Source: Zygophlyctis sp. KS116
Lineage: Eukaryota > Chytridiomycota
Length of the DNA: 29,688 nucleotides
Assembly: GCA_054661495.1 (NCBI GenBank)
Contig: BAAFSQ010000113.1
Span: forward strand, 1-29,688
Direction of reading: 5' to 3'
Positions within the stretch are counted from its first letter, which is position 1; each line of letters begins with the position of its first letter. Below are positions 19,914 to 29,688 of this stretch, one piece after another. Made by a program: the position numbers and the translations under genes. The notes under the pieces were generated by a model, which ran no database searches, was not told the origin of the DNA, and was given only the letters and a program-made list of their open reading frames with translations.

Positions 19914-20843
19914 ATGAAATTTTTTCTATTGTTGCTTAGTGGGTGCATTGGATTTCCAATCCGAAAATTATTTCTCTATCCAGGACTTTCTAGACCAGAT
20001 TCCTCACTCTATGCATCGAATCAGCTGAATGTTGTGGCTGATTTTATAAAGAGCTTCCCACAAGATCCAAAAGTTAAAGATTTTTTTATGAATCAGTTGA
20101 ATGCCCTGCTCTTGGATCATGATCCTTCAATAGAAAATAATGCAGCATTAAAAGTTGCTTTGGAACTAGGAGATAAGAATATTATTGATCTGCTCTTGAC
20201 AAATCAAAAAGTTCATGATATGATTCTGCAAAATAGAAAACTTATATTGGAACATGAACTTAAGTTATCTCCACTTGAATCATTTTATAATGCATGCTCA
20301 ACTGGAGATACAGACTATATTTTGTCTTTTTTATTACTTGATGATTTACAGATTGACTCAAATAAGATTGCATTAGGATTTGAAGTTGCTGCCAAGGCAG
20401 GAAAATTGGATGTTATCAAGTTACTTTTCAAAGATCCTAGACTGGATTTGAATGATTGGAGTGGAGATTCTGATTCTAATCCATTATTGATAGCCGCTAC
20501 AGAGGGGAATGCTGAAGTGGTATCCTTCTTGTTAAATTGGTTTGATCCATCAGCTTCAGAAAATTTGGCACTATTTATGGCTTCTTTTAGTAATCGTCCA
20601 GAGGTAGTTGATATTTTGTTGAAGGATCCGAGAGTAGATCCTACAGCTGTAGAGAATCAAGCATTTCTTATAGCATGCTATGCAGGAAATACTGAAGTTG
20701 TGGAACGGTTGTTGAAAGATGGACGTATTGTACCTTCTATTATGGGCTTGAAAGATGCATTGGAAAGTAATCATTTTGAGATAGTTCAACTTATATGCAA
20801 TCATTTGGGACTTGATCCAAATGATCCTGATTCTTGGAATTAA
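19914..20843 (+). CDS. Secreted ankyrin-repeat protein
   Basis: This intron-free 309-aa protein begins with a likely signal peptide (MKFFLLLLSGCIGFPI). At least six degenerate ankyrin repeats follow, for example LKVALELGDKNIIDLLL, FEVAAKAGKLDVIKLLFKD, LLIAATEGNAEVVSFLLN, FMASFSNRPEVVDILLKD and FLIACYAGNTEVVERLLKD. Units often end in a DPRVDP-like turn, a style seen in expanded ankyrin families of zoosporic fungi, amoebae and giant viruses. A signal peptide on an ankyrin protein is uncommon and would suit a protein delivered to the outside or into a host. ATG 19914 is chosen because it creates the signal peptide. The open frame continues upstream only into the end of the glycosyltransferase, 46 bp away. 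No catalytic domain is visible. Confidence 0.8.
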   Translation: MKFFLLLLSGCIGFPIRKLFLYPGLSRPDSSLYASNQLNVVADFIKSFPQDPKVKDFFMNQLNALLLDHDPSIENNAALKVALELGDKNIIDLLLTNQKVHDMILQNRKLILEHELKLSPLESFYNACSTGDTDYILSFLLLDDLQIDSNKIALGFEVAAKAGKLDVIKLLFKDPRLDLNDWSGDSDSNPLLIAATEGNAEVVSFLLNWFDPSASENLALFMASFSNRPEVVDILLKDPRVDPTAVENQAFLIACYAGNTEVVERLLKDGRIVPSIMGLKDALESNHFEIVQLICNHLGLDPNDPDSWN

Positions 20844-20865
20844 AAATACTTTTTTCGGAATTTCT

Positions 20866-21872
20866 ATGCGTGATCGTGCTTGTTTGGTAACTCTTCACTC
20901 TGGACATGTCCGGTCTCTGTCCGAAAAAGTTTTGAATTTAAAAGAATATAAATTTAAGGAAGGAAAGAGGCGTCGAAAGACTCTTCCTCCATCAGATTCT
21001 ATGAATCAAGTATATGTTGAGTGCGACACTGGTCCGTTCTTTGGAGCAACCATTTCTTATGATCCGCCGCAGAATTCAAATGACTATCCAATTAATGTTG
21101 CTGTTGAAGTTTCTGTAGATGGAAGGGCAATTGATGTCTGGGCATTGAAGGCAGGAGACAACGTTCTTTTAGAGGATGGCTGTTCTCAAAAGGTACTAGA
21201 AAGGTATTCTTTGAATTGTTCATTATCTCAAGGCTGTCCTTTTCTGTAAAAGAAAAGGAAAATGCTGATTCTAATGGAGAAATTTCATATTTTGGGACGA
21301 TTGACTTTAAATTTTGGAGAGGTACTACCACATTTCAAGGATTAAATGTAGTGATGAAATCTCATACAGATCATGATACGGATTTTTTCCCGGATGAAGG
21401 TCTACCAGCTCTAGCTATTTTTACATTCCACTATAGGGACAAGTCTTGCATGCGATCTGAAGGACTCTTGAAAGAAGATCTAAAGCAAAAGCGATCTTTT
21501 AAGACAATTCAGAATAATAAATCCCCAAAAATCTATCGAAAAGATTTTGATCAGGAGTTTCAGTCAACAGATACCTTAGTTACTTTCAAATCTGCAGAGA
21601 ATTTGGGACCTATAAACCGACGCAGAGTGCCTGTTCTTGTATATGATACACAAGGTGTACTCTTACGAAAATTGGCTATTAACTTTGATAAGAATGCTGA
21701 TTTTTCAATAGTTCATCGGTCTTTTCAGATCATCACCAGATTTTTAGAAAACCAGTGCCGATGGAAAGATAACCCGCAAATCGAAGCTATAAATCATGAT
21801 GGTTTAAATATTCAGTGTTTGAAAACTTTGGAATTTGATACCATTAAAGAGTTTCGTATAATTAATTCATAA
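20866..21872 (+). CDS. Unrecognised beta-rich protein, possibly fungal DUF7918-like
   Basis: There are two exons, 20866-21203 and 21233-21872, with a 29-nt intron, and a product of 325 aa. The N-terminal half alternates short hydrophobic strands (NQVYVECDTGPFFGATISY, INVAVEVSVDGRAIDVWAL, ISYFGTIDFKFWRGTT), suggesting a beta-sandwich. The pattern of a surface-exposed VDG followed by a 'GTI.F...RG' strand recalls fungal DUF7918 proteins, but I give this weight only as a resemblance. The C-terminal half is Lys-rich and mixed. There is no signal peptide or membrane segment. The join gives KVLERLSFSVKEKE; the acceptor (CTCAAG) is not the usual TAG. Its stop is interlocked with that of the convergent CDC25 gene. 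Confidence 0.6.
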
Positions 21873-24794
21873 AATTCCAGTCTTTTGAAGTGCAGTAACG
21901 GTTTTCCGCATTTGAGAATCGTTCAAATTTTTGGGTTCAATGGAAAGACTCCGTTCGTAAAAGACATCTTGATCGTGATTCTTTTCAACATTAATAAATG
22001 CCAGCAATCTTTCTCTTATTTCGAGGACTTTCTGAAATTCATAAGGTCGAGTTTGGTACAATTGAAAGTTTTCAATAATTTTGAGGTATCTATCGCATTT
22101 ATCCATATTTATTTGTCCTTTAATATAATCCGGATTTCCATCGTCGAGAAATGTAAGGTCAGTCAAAAAAAGACCTTTGAATCATTCATAGAGATTGGTA
22201 CCTAAAAATGGAATGCAAGGTAGTTTTGCACGTTTTAAGGCCTGTCGATATGCTTGAAAATTCTTAGAGAACTTAATAGATTGTCTAACCAAATCAAGAG
22301 TTGCGTGGTATTTTTCTGGAAGCAACTTTTAATGAGCCATAAAAATTCGCTTACATCCCAAGTTTTTTGTAAACGATCAATTGGGGAAGAACTTAATGCC
22401 GAGTTGATTGCAAATACAGCATTATAATTAGAAAGACCCATTAATGACTAGATTTGGTCAGCTAAATAGATTATTACTCCACATATTCGAACAAAGAATT
22501 TCAATATATTCGCTCTCTGCCGTATATCGTCTTCTTCAAGAATGGACCGTATTATCCATTCACTCATCTATGTTAAGTTGTAATTTTCCCTACCTTTGTT
22601 GAAAATGAGACCAGAGCTCGAACATTTAAGGCCCCGGTATTTTTGTTTTTTGTTGCCCATTTTTGCTTTAACAGTTCATCAGGAGTAATTTTCAAAAATA
22701 GTTCCATCTCTATCAGGCAAATTTGTCTTGATACCTCACGTTTGTCAATATCATATAATTTCCAGGATTTGAGTTTGGGCAAAATTGGCTTTGGTAGATT
22801 GGCTTGATGCACATCAGGTTTTCCAGAATTATGTTTCTATGATTTTAAATAATTTCAGATAAATTACTACTTTTGACAGCATCATTAGAACAGGATTGAT
22901 TATTTTTGGTTCAATTTTGTCTTTCAAGTCAATTTTGAAAAACTTGTAAATGTCGTTTAAATGGTCTGAATCAAGAGAGCGAACCCAAAAATATTCAGCC
23001 CATGTTGCAAGCAATTTAGCGGCACTTAATTTGAGTTTTTAAAATCATTACTTCAAAACAATGGTATGATTTTGCTCATGGTCCCGTAAAAAATTTGTAA
23101 CCACTAAGAGAAGCTCATCGCCACTTCCAAATAAGTGAAAGCAAAGTAAAAATCCTTTCATGCTGTCGATATCTATCATGATTATTATAAAAACGGCCCA
23201 CCTGACCCTTCTATGATTCTTTGAATAGCATTAGCAAAACTTTGTTTGGCTGAAACATCCTATTATTAAAGAAATTCGCATTACATTTTTTATAATGCTT
23301 TCCCGAGTTCTATTAATATAAGCAGATTCTAAGCTTCTGCTTTCTCTACCTTGTGTAAATATTGTACTTATTGGCTGTGTTTCCGATGTCGGTAATCGAG
23401 ACCATTCAGCATATGCTAAATATGATTTTCTAAGAAGTTTGCTGGCGGATTTAGTGTCCACGATTGAGATATATTCATGGAGTTTTAGAGGATCATGCAA
23501 TTGAAACGAGATAAGTTTATCGAATGCGAGCATTAATTCCTTGATCGAAATCGTCATCTTTTCCACAAAATCAGGGGTTTTCAATATTTTTATCTGTTCA
23601 TCGACATTTTCTTTGTCAGATATCAATGAATCATTGATGATATTGATACATATGTTTCTTTTCTCTAACATATTTAGTAAAGCTGATTCTCGTTTGATTC
23701 CAGAAATATTCCCTACAATCTCTACGTAAGATATTAAAATCCCAAGAGCCTGTAAAAGAATTCCTAAATTTTTGAAAACTTCGTATTTTCCTGAACTTGG
23801 ATCGTATACAAATTTCTTGAGCCATGAGAGAGAAATGAAAACTTCATTTGATAAAAATTCTGATTGATTTTTAAATTCACTGATAATATATTCGATAAGA
23901 AGATTGTTAAATTCATCCCTGGAAATTTTAGATGATTCAGGAAATAATTTTAGTGACGTCTGTAATGATATATATGACTTTAGTGCTAGACCCACCTGGC
24001 CTGCTTGATATAACGCATTATCTTTAGAGTCGGATAAATACCAGTAAGAATTCAGGACTATGGATGCTACGATCAGCTTTCCAAGCTTCATCAAAATCCT
24101 TTTCATCCCACTACTAGTAGTAGCACAGGAAGCATCACTTGAAGACTTTACAGTAAACTCATTGTAAACCAAGGATGCAATATGGCAACTTTGTGAAATA
24201 GTTTTGATGAAATTTTGGTCTTTCAAGATTGAATCCAACTCCTGAATGGATTTTATGATTGGGTCAATTGAGTCCCCCCATTTTTTATCCAATTCAGATA
24301 TCTTTTCATTATAGTTACAATCGTGAACAGAAGTCGTGATGTTACTGTTATTTACTTGTGAGAAACTAGTCGACTATCATAAAGATGATGATACAATCTT
24401 ACATTTCTTTGATATACTTCATTCAGAGATGATGCAATTTCATTGGTAATCACATTTACATAAGACACATGACCTCCTGCGACAGTTGATAGTTGCCAAT
24501 GCGCCGGAAGCTCAAAAGTTAATGCAAAACTCTTACCGATGATCCTAGCAAATTCTTTAGCGAAGAAGAAAACGGTAAAGCCTCTTTGTCTTGATTTGAA
24601 TTATTTGTATTTGAGTCATTTTGATTGATTGTTACACAATTTGCAGGAAACCATCCTTTTTTCCCATTGAGAGATCCATAGTACCAGTCTTTATCGTCTT
24701 TACCAAGTATTATTATATCATCACCTTCTTTAATTGAAAATGACGGATCATCAGTGGATATGAATCCATTGATCGCTGTTGCAGTCGGTTTCAT
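21867..24794 (-). CDS. CDC25: CDC25-type Ras guanine-nucleotide exchange factor with SH3 and WW domains
   Basis: Activates Ras by GDP release, and in fungi this feeds the cAMP/PKA pathway at the membrane. There are 11 exons, with introns 22175-22201, 22326-22354, 22448-22477, 22568-22593, 22837-22870, 23025-23051, 23173-23201, 23260-23284, 24374-24402 and 24511-24536 (25-34 nt), and a product of 881 aa. SH3 at ~5-55 (EGDDIIILGKDDKDWYYGSL, KKGWFPANCV). A WW-like unit at ~87-115 (LPAHWQLS, VSYVNVITNEIASSL) exists only after splicing. A helical middle leads to RasGEF_N (~480-600, FLLCFHLFGSGDELLLVVTN) and the catalytic RasGEF domain (~610-860: VSRQICLIEMELFLKI, RANILKFFVRI, LSNYNAVFAINSAL, RLQKTWD, NFQAYRQAL, PCIPFLG, LTDLTFLDDGNPDYI). 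The start is 39 bp from the BCKDHB stop. Confidence 0.92.
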
Positions 24795-24833
24795 AGTAAA
24801 ATGACGTGGATAAGTGACGTAGATATACAAAAG
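24795..24833 (-). promoter_or_regulatory. 39-bp CDC25 upstream gap with two CRE half-sites
   Basis: TGACGT occurs at 24802-24807 and 24815-24820 (plus strand), spaced 13 bp apart, in the only non-coding DNA before the RasGEF start. Each is a bZIP half-site. Confidence 0.4.
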
Positions 24834-26134
24834 TTAAAACTTTATTGTTGAAATAATTGCATCCGCACATCTAGCTGCATTCGGCACATAATATTTTTCA
24901 AAAGCCAATGGAAATGGAGTATCCCATCCACAAACACGTCTAATTGGTGCTTCCAAACGGAGAAAACATCTTTCCTGAACCGCTGCTGCTATTTCTCCAG
25001 CGAAACCACCAGTTATAGGGGCCTCATGAGAGATCAAAAGACGTCCTGTTTTGTTAACTGACTGAACGATTGTTTGACAGTCCCAAGGAAGAATGGTCCT
25101 CAAATCGATTAGCTCTGCCTTCAGCCCAGGAATAGTTTTCTGAGCTATTTTGATGGCATTTTCTAGTGTGTATATTTGAGATCCCCAACCCACAATTGTT
25201 ATATCTGTGCCTGAATTAAATAAACATTTCCAATTTTTACCTTGAGTCAAAATTTCTGCTTTAGACAATGGAAGCGTATAATCCTCGACAGGAACTTGTT
25301 CTACTAAACTCTTTTAATCTCAAAATGAATTACCAGCAGCCCGATACAAAATTTTTGGCTCAATGAAAATCACTGGGTTCTGATCTCTGATAGAAGCCAA
25401 TAAAAGACCTTTAGCTTGAATAGGAGACCTAGGAATTACAACCTTTAATCAAAATAATAAATATCTTACTTTCAGCCCTGGAGTATGTGCAAAATACGCT
25501 TCTGGAGATTGACTATGATAAAGCCCTCCATGACCTACAGCCATTCCAGGCATTCTAATAGTGAGACCTCCTTATGTTTAGTATAAAAACAATTACCACA
25601 ATTGAATTCATTCCCTGAACGATATCTATATTTTGCAGCTTCATTTACAATTTGATCAAAAGCAGGAAAGACATAATCAGCAAACTGAATTTCAGCAATT
25701 GGAGTATGTCCAAGAGCCGCCATTCCAACTCCAAACCCGACTATTCCCTGTTCTTATTTTATGAAAAATAGTCGTATACCTGAGAGCGGTGTATTAAACA
25801 CTCTATCTTTGCCATACTTTTCTTGTAGTCCGAGAGTGCAACGGAAAACCCCTCCAAAACCAACGTCTTCGCCAAAAACCACTCTGATTTAGTAAAATTA
25901 AATACCAGCCTTATCATCTGAGCTGAGTGCAATGGACATTGCGTCATTGATAGCCTGGCATGTGTTCATTTTCTTCGTTTCCTTTGAGGTCAAATGTAAT
26001 TCGTTATTCTCAAATGTTTGCTCAGCAGAATGTTTAATAAACTGCGATTCTCCAACTCCTGATAAAAATCCTTCTGCAGGCGGGGGAGCTGAAGCTAAAG
26101 AACGGAACCATGGTTGGATATAACGCTTAATCAT
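24834..26134 (-). CDS. BCKDHB: Branched-chain 2-oxoacid dehydrogenase E1 beta subunit (mitochondrial)
   Basis: Beta half of the TPP-dependent E1 of the complex that decarboxylates the oxo-acids of Leu, Ile and Val in the mitochondrial matrix. There are six exons, with introns 25304-25333, 25443-25469, 25571-25596, 25753-25779 and 25882-25905 (24-30 nt), and a product of 388 aa, close to the human length. A basic presequence, [16 protein letters not shown], comes first. Then [112 protein letters not shown] and [19 protein letters not shown] follow. The pattern ([14 protein letters not shown]) separates it from pyruvate dehydrogenase beta. The 25882-25905 acceptor is GAG, forced by the frame at AVVFGED. 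It is divergent from DHTKD1. Confidence 0.96.
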
Positions 26135-26178
26135 GAGATCAGATTACAAATGACCGAGACTCGCGTTTAACTGTCATT
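26135..26178. promoter_or_regulatory. 44-bp bidirectional promoter between BCKDHB and DHTKD1
   Basis: The gap separates two divergent ATGs of mitochondrial 2-oxoacid dehydrogenase E1 genes. No TATA box is seen. It is too short for two independent promoters, which suggests co-regulation. Confidence 0.6.
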
Positions 26179-29100
26179 ATGTTAAGACGATGGTATCATT
26201 ATAATAAGCAAACTCATGGATATCGATTACCGCGTCCATTTGATATGCCTGATTGTAAGAATACACTCTGCTTATACTCAGATACAAAAGAAGAACTTGA
26301 AAATCGGATTCAAAATTCAAATCTGCTTCGGTTTGTACAGCAGTTTAGAATACATGGACATCGGGCTGCTGAATTAGATCCGTTGGGCCTACTTCCAAAG
26401 GAGTATTTTCAATTTTTTTATTTAAAGAGATATCTACCAACTAAATCCGCTCCGATTTGGCCTGACAGAAAACGCCCGGTTTAAATTATCAGGGATTTTG
26501 CATGTTGGTAAAAGCTCAAATCCAGCAGTCTCAAAAGATGAAGCGTCACTAGATACGATACTTTCGCACTTAAAAAAGACATATACTGGGTATTTTTGAA
26601 GACTGACATTAGAAAAATTGGATTTGAATTTTCTCATTTGCCAAGTGCAAGTGAAAGGCGATGGTTTGCTCATTATATAGAATCTTTTGATCGAAAGGAA
26701 TTTACGCCATCAGAAAAAGTAGAAATGTATAAATTGCTTGCCAAATCAGAAGTAAGCTTGAAATATTAATATTAGATTTTTGACACATTTATGGGGAAAA
26801 AGTTTCCTCATGTGAAGCGTTATGGATTAGAAGGCGCTGAAACAATGCTAGTGTCACTCGACTCTATTTTTAAGCAGGGAAACTGTACTGGTCTTAAAGA
26901 AATTATATTATGCATGCCGCATAGAGGTATGAAAGTTTCTTTAAATATCAGGGCGTCTTAATCTTTTGGCAGTCATGCTAAATATGCAGCCAATGAAAAT
27001 ATTTTCAAAAGTTAAGGGGAATTCAGAATTTCCAGAGGATTCACCTTTCAGCGGAGATGTGCTCTCTCATTTAGGTTTATTAGTCTTGCTAAGAATAGGC
27101 ATTTCTTCAAATTTATCTTATGGATTTGAGAGCGAAGTTAACGTGTCAGTTTTGGAAAATCCTTCACATTTGGAGGTGAGAGTTTTGGTTTCATTGTAGG
27201 CCGCCAATCCTGTAGCGCTGGGTAAAACCCGTGCCAGACAAATGTCGTTGATTAAATCTACTAATAATGAAGACTGTTATATTGGTGATAAAGTCATGTG
27301 TCTTCAAATCCACGGAGATTCAGCCTTTACAGGACAAGTAATACTCTCTTCAATAATCAACAGGGAGTAGTCACAGAAACGCTTGGCTTATCAAATCTTC
27401 CTAATTTTTCTGGTGGAGGATCAATTCATGTATTTTCTGTATTTTATGCTTTAGATAATAGTAAATAATCAAATAGGCTATACAACACCGTCAATGAATT
27501 CTAGGTCATCTATATACACTTCTGATATTGGAAAGATGATCAATTGCCCTATCATTCATGTAAATGCTGATTTTCCGGAGGAAGTTGCTTATGCTTCTTT
27601 AATAGCATTTGATTATAGAAATAAGTTTCGAAAAGATGTTATCATAGATCTTATTTCATACAGAAGGCTAGGTCATAATGAATTGGATGAACCCGCTTTT
27701 ACTCAGCCGATAATGTATGAAAATATAAGGAATCGAAAGTCTGTTCCTCGATTATATGAAGGGAAAATATGTGTAATCAATTTTCAATTTTTTGATTCAC
27801 AGAGCGAAGGGATGATTACAAATGAGGAAGTTCATTTGATCAAAGATGATTTCTATAAATTCTTAGACAAGCAGCTGGAGTCAAGTGATAGCTACAAGCC
27901 AGAGCTGCCAGTAAATCTTAATCAAAAAAGAAAACAATCTGATTTGGATACTGGTCAGGATTTTTTTATTGATTTTACAGGTTTTAACCCAGCGGACTTG
28001 CTCAAAATAGGACTTTGTTCAGTAGAAACACCCGAAAAAATGGTGACTTTCATTGAATAATATTCAGAAAATTCATCCGAGATTAATGAAGTATCATATT
28101 TTGGGAAGAATATCGAAAATCAATCAAGGAAATGGGATCGATTGGGCCACAGCAGAAGCATTGGCTTTCGGATCACTTTTGGTGGATGGTAATCACGATT
28201 TGATTGAAAAAAGGATGTGATATTCGATTATCAGGTCAGGATGTTGGTAGGGGGACATTTTCACAGCGACATGCTATGCTGGTTGACCAGGAAACGGAGG
28301 ATATTGTCATCCCGCTGAATCACCTTAATTTTCATTTTGAAAATAAATCTGTAGGAAAGCTGGAAATAGCAAATTCTTCTCTCAGTGAGTTTGCAGTGGT
28401 CGGCTTTGAATATGGTTTCTCCTGGGAAGATCCTAACCGACTATGCATTTGGGAGGCACAATTTGGTGATTTCTTCAATGGAGCCCAAATAATAATCGAT
28501 ACTTTTATTTCGAGTGGTGAATCAAAATGGGCTCGTCAGAGTGGCCTCGTACTGCTTCTTCCTCATGGATATGATGGAGGTGGTCCGGAGCATAGTAGTT
28601 GTAAATTGGAAAGATTTTTACAGGTATTTAATTAATTTTTATTATTTCTAGCTTTGTGACGAATCATTGACTGGAAATTATAACTATTTGGCAAACATGA
28701 ATGTGGTAAATCCTACGACCCCTGCTCAATTTTTCCATGTTTTACGTCGTCATGTGAGTTTTTTGTATTTAAGTATTTGTAGATGATACGAGATTATCGT
28801 AAACCTCTAATTGTGGTAGGACCCAAACTTCTCCTTCGACATCCTGCAGCTGTTTCTTCTTTAGCTGAAATGATTCCAGGAACAAAGTTTCTTCCTGTAC
28901 TAGATGACAATGAAGTAATTAATCCTCTTTCTGTTAAAAGGCTATGCTTTATTTCAGGAAAATTATTCTACGATTTGTCGAAGCAGATCAGAGGAGAACC
29001 TGAAAGACAAAAATATGCTTTTGTTAGGGTAGAGGAACTATGTCCATTCCCCAAACATCAGATAGCTCAAGTAGTTGAAAAGTACGCTTCAGTAGAAGGT

Positions 29101-29322
29101 AATTATGATTAATTTTTAACTAAAGAATGGTTCTGGATTCAGGAAGAGCCTCAAAATATGGGTGCATATTCGTATATTTCTCCTAAGATAGAGCTATTGT
29201 TGCCGAGATCAGCCAAATTAAAATATGTAGGACGCCCTGCAGCTGCGGCTCCGGCAACAGGCATAGGAAAAATCCACAGAAAAGAGCACACTGAACTACT
29301 AAATTTTTGGAAAAATTTGTAG
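26179..29322 (+). CDS. DHTKD1: 2-oxoadipate dehydrogenase E1 (DHTKD1), mitochondrial
   Basis: TPP-dependent E1 that decarboxylates 2-oxoadipate in lysine, hydroxylysine and tryptophan breakdown. There are 15 exons, with introns 26403-26427, 26590-26612, 26752-26775, 26927-26951, 27075-27098, 27176-27199, 27338-27363, 27430-27454, 27773-27802, 28043-28067, 28189-28213, 28624-28651, 28754-28782 and 29099-29125 (23-30 nt). The product is 927 aa against about 919 in human. Signatures: [42 protein letters not shown] then [127 protein letters not shown] and SEFPE favour DHTKD1 over 2-oxoglutarate dehydrogenase. Introns 27075-27098 and 27773-27802 are in phase and stop-free, placed by homology alone. 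The first ~20 residues are a presequence. Confidence 0.95.
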
Positions 29323-29674
29323 TTTTCTCCTGTAAAAACGCTTAAGTGATCCAAGATCTGATATTATCCGCATACATACTTGAGTAAAATGTCTAAAATC
29401 TTTTTTTATGGGTGTACGATTTTCGCGCCTTTTCCCTTTGAGAAATATTTTCGGTCCATTAAGCTCACATATTTCATTGGTCTTTAGTCTCGGTGATGAA
29501 AGACATGTAAGGTTTACAAAGAATCACCCTACCCTACGAACAACCCATTTGCAAACCACATTTCGGTCCGATAAAGATGGTGTTCAGATCGACAATTCCC
29601 ACAATTTTTCGCAAAGAAATTCGCTCTAAATTGCGCACGCAAAGTTGAAAGTGCAGTTATGCAATTAGTTAAAA
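29323..29674. promoter_or_regulatory. Intergenic, probable promoter of a gene starting near 29675
   Basis: No coding region is convincing on either strand. An open frame of about 73 codons at 29408-29629 has no domain-like pattern. The region holds TTTTCGCGCC (29420-29429), an E2F-like word, and the 9-base direct repeat TTTCGGTCC at 29449-29457 and 29561-29569. An ATG in AAAAATGGC context at 29675 opens a frame (MATL...) that leaves the window, possibly the next gene's start. Confidence 0.4.
29420..29429. promoter_or_regulatory. E2F-like site TTTTCGCGCC
   Basis: Exact match to the classical E2F/DP core (TTTSSCGC type), in an otherwise AT-rich intergenic stretch with few CG dinucleotides. Chytrid-grade fungi are known to keep E2F, so the idea is reasonable but unproven. 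Confidence 0.3.
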
Positions 29675-29688
29675 ATGGCTACTCTAGC

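Noticed and set aside
26179-29322. 2-oxoglutarate dehydrogenase (OGDH) instead of DHTKD1
   Set aside because: SEFPED, GDVLSH and [15 protein letters not shown] match the DHTKD1 branch, and the length of about 927 aa is nearer DHTKD1 than OGDH.
29490-29600. Box C/D snoRNA suggested by GTGATGA at about 29493
   Set aside because: No CTGA box D is found downstream at a suitable distance, and no closing stem is seen.
29408-29629. 73-codon ORF after DHTKD1
   Set aside because: No recognisable motif, GC-skewed intergenic context, and no splice-supported extension; kept as intergenic.

Overview
The window is a very compact, AT-rich eukaryotic nuclear segment. Twenty protein-coding loci fill almost all of it, with intergenic gaps of 10 to about 360 bp. 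Nearly every multi-exon gene becomes full length only when GT-AG introns of 23-37 nt are removed. I placed 57 such introns by hand from reading frame, splice sites and protein-family alignment. The gene set points to a fungus or close relative, probably early-diverging: an SH3-WW-RasGEF CDC25 protein, an ACC-synthase-like aminotransferase, a fungal-type family 2 glycosyltransferase, Mex67, importin-13, and mitochondrial branched-chain and 2-oxoadipate dehydrogenase E1 subunits. Assignment to a lineage such as Rozellomycota, Aphelida or chytrids is a guess from compactness and AT content.

Layout. 1-5500: a secretome block with two tandem SGNH/PC-esterase genes (the first cut by the window edge), a small Ser/Thr-rich secreted or GPI-anchored protein, a secreted alpha/beta-hydrolase with an altered nucleophile elbow, and a pepsin-type aspartic protease. 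5536-7991: ERCC1 (DNA repair) and Mex67/NXF1 (mRNA export), divergent with only 10 bp between start codons. 8060-13334: F-box/LRR protein, membrane J-protein, 2-oxoglutarate/Fe(II) oxygenase, Sas10/Utp3, Rab18 and NAT9. 13321-17478 (minus): importin-13 and an ACC-synthase-like aminotransferase. 17479-17837: the largest intergenic promoter region, with a full CRE palindrome. 17838-21872: membrane glycosyltransferase, secreted ankyrin-repeat protein, and an unrecognised protein. 21867-26134 (minus): CDC25-type RasGEF and BCKDH E1-beta. 26179-29322: 2-oxoadipate dehydrogenase E1 (DHTKD1), sharing a 44-bp divergent promoter with BCKDH E1-beta. The last 366 bp hold no recognisable gene and probably form the promoter of the next one.

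Functional links. BCKDHB and DHTKD1 are both TPP-dependent mitochondrial E1 enzymes of amino-acid breakdown and are likely co-transcribed from one bidirectional promoter. The first five loci look like a run of secreted hydrolases and surface proteins. The RasGEF has two CRE half-sites in its 39-bp upstream gap. Overlapping convergent genes, a same-strand CDS overlap, and start codons 10 and 18 bp apart imply promoters and UTRs inside neighbouring coding sequence.
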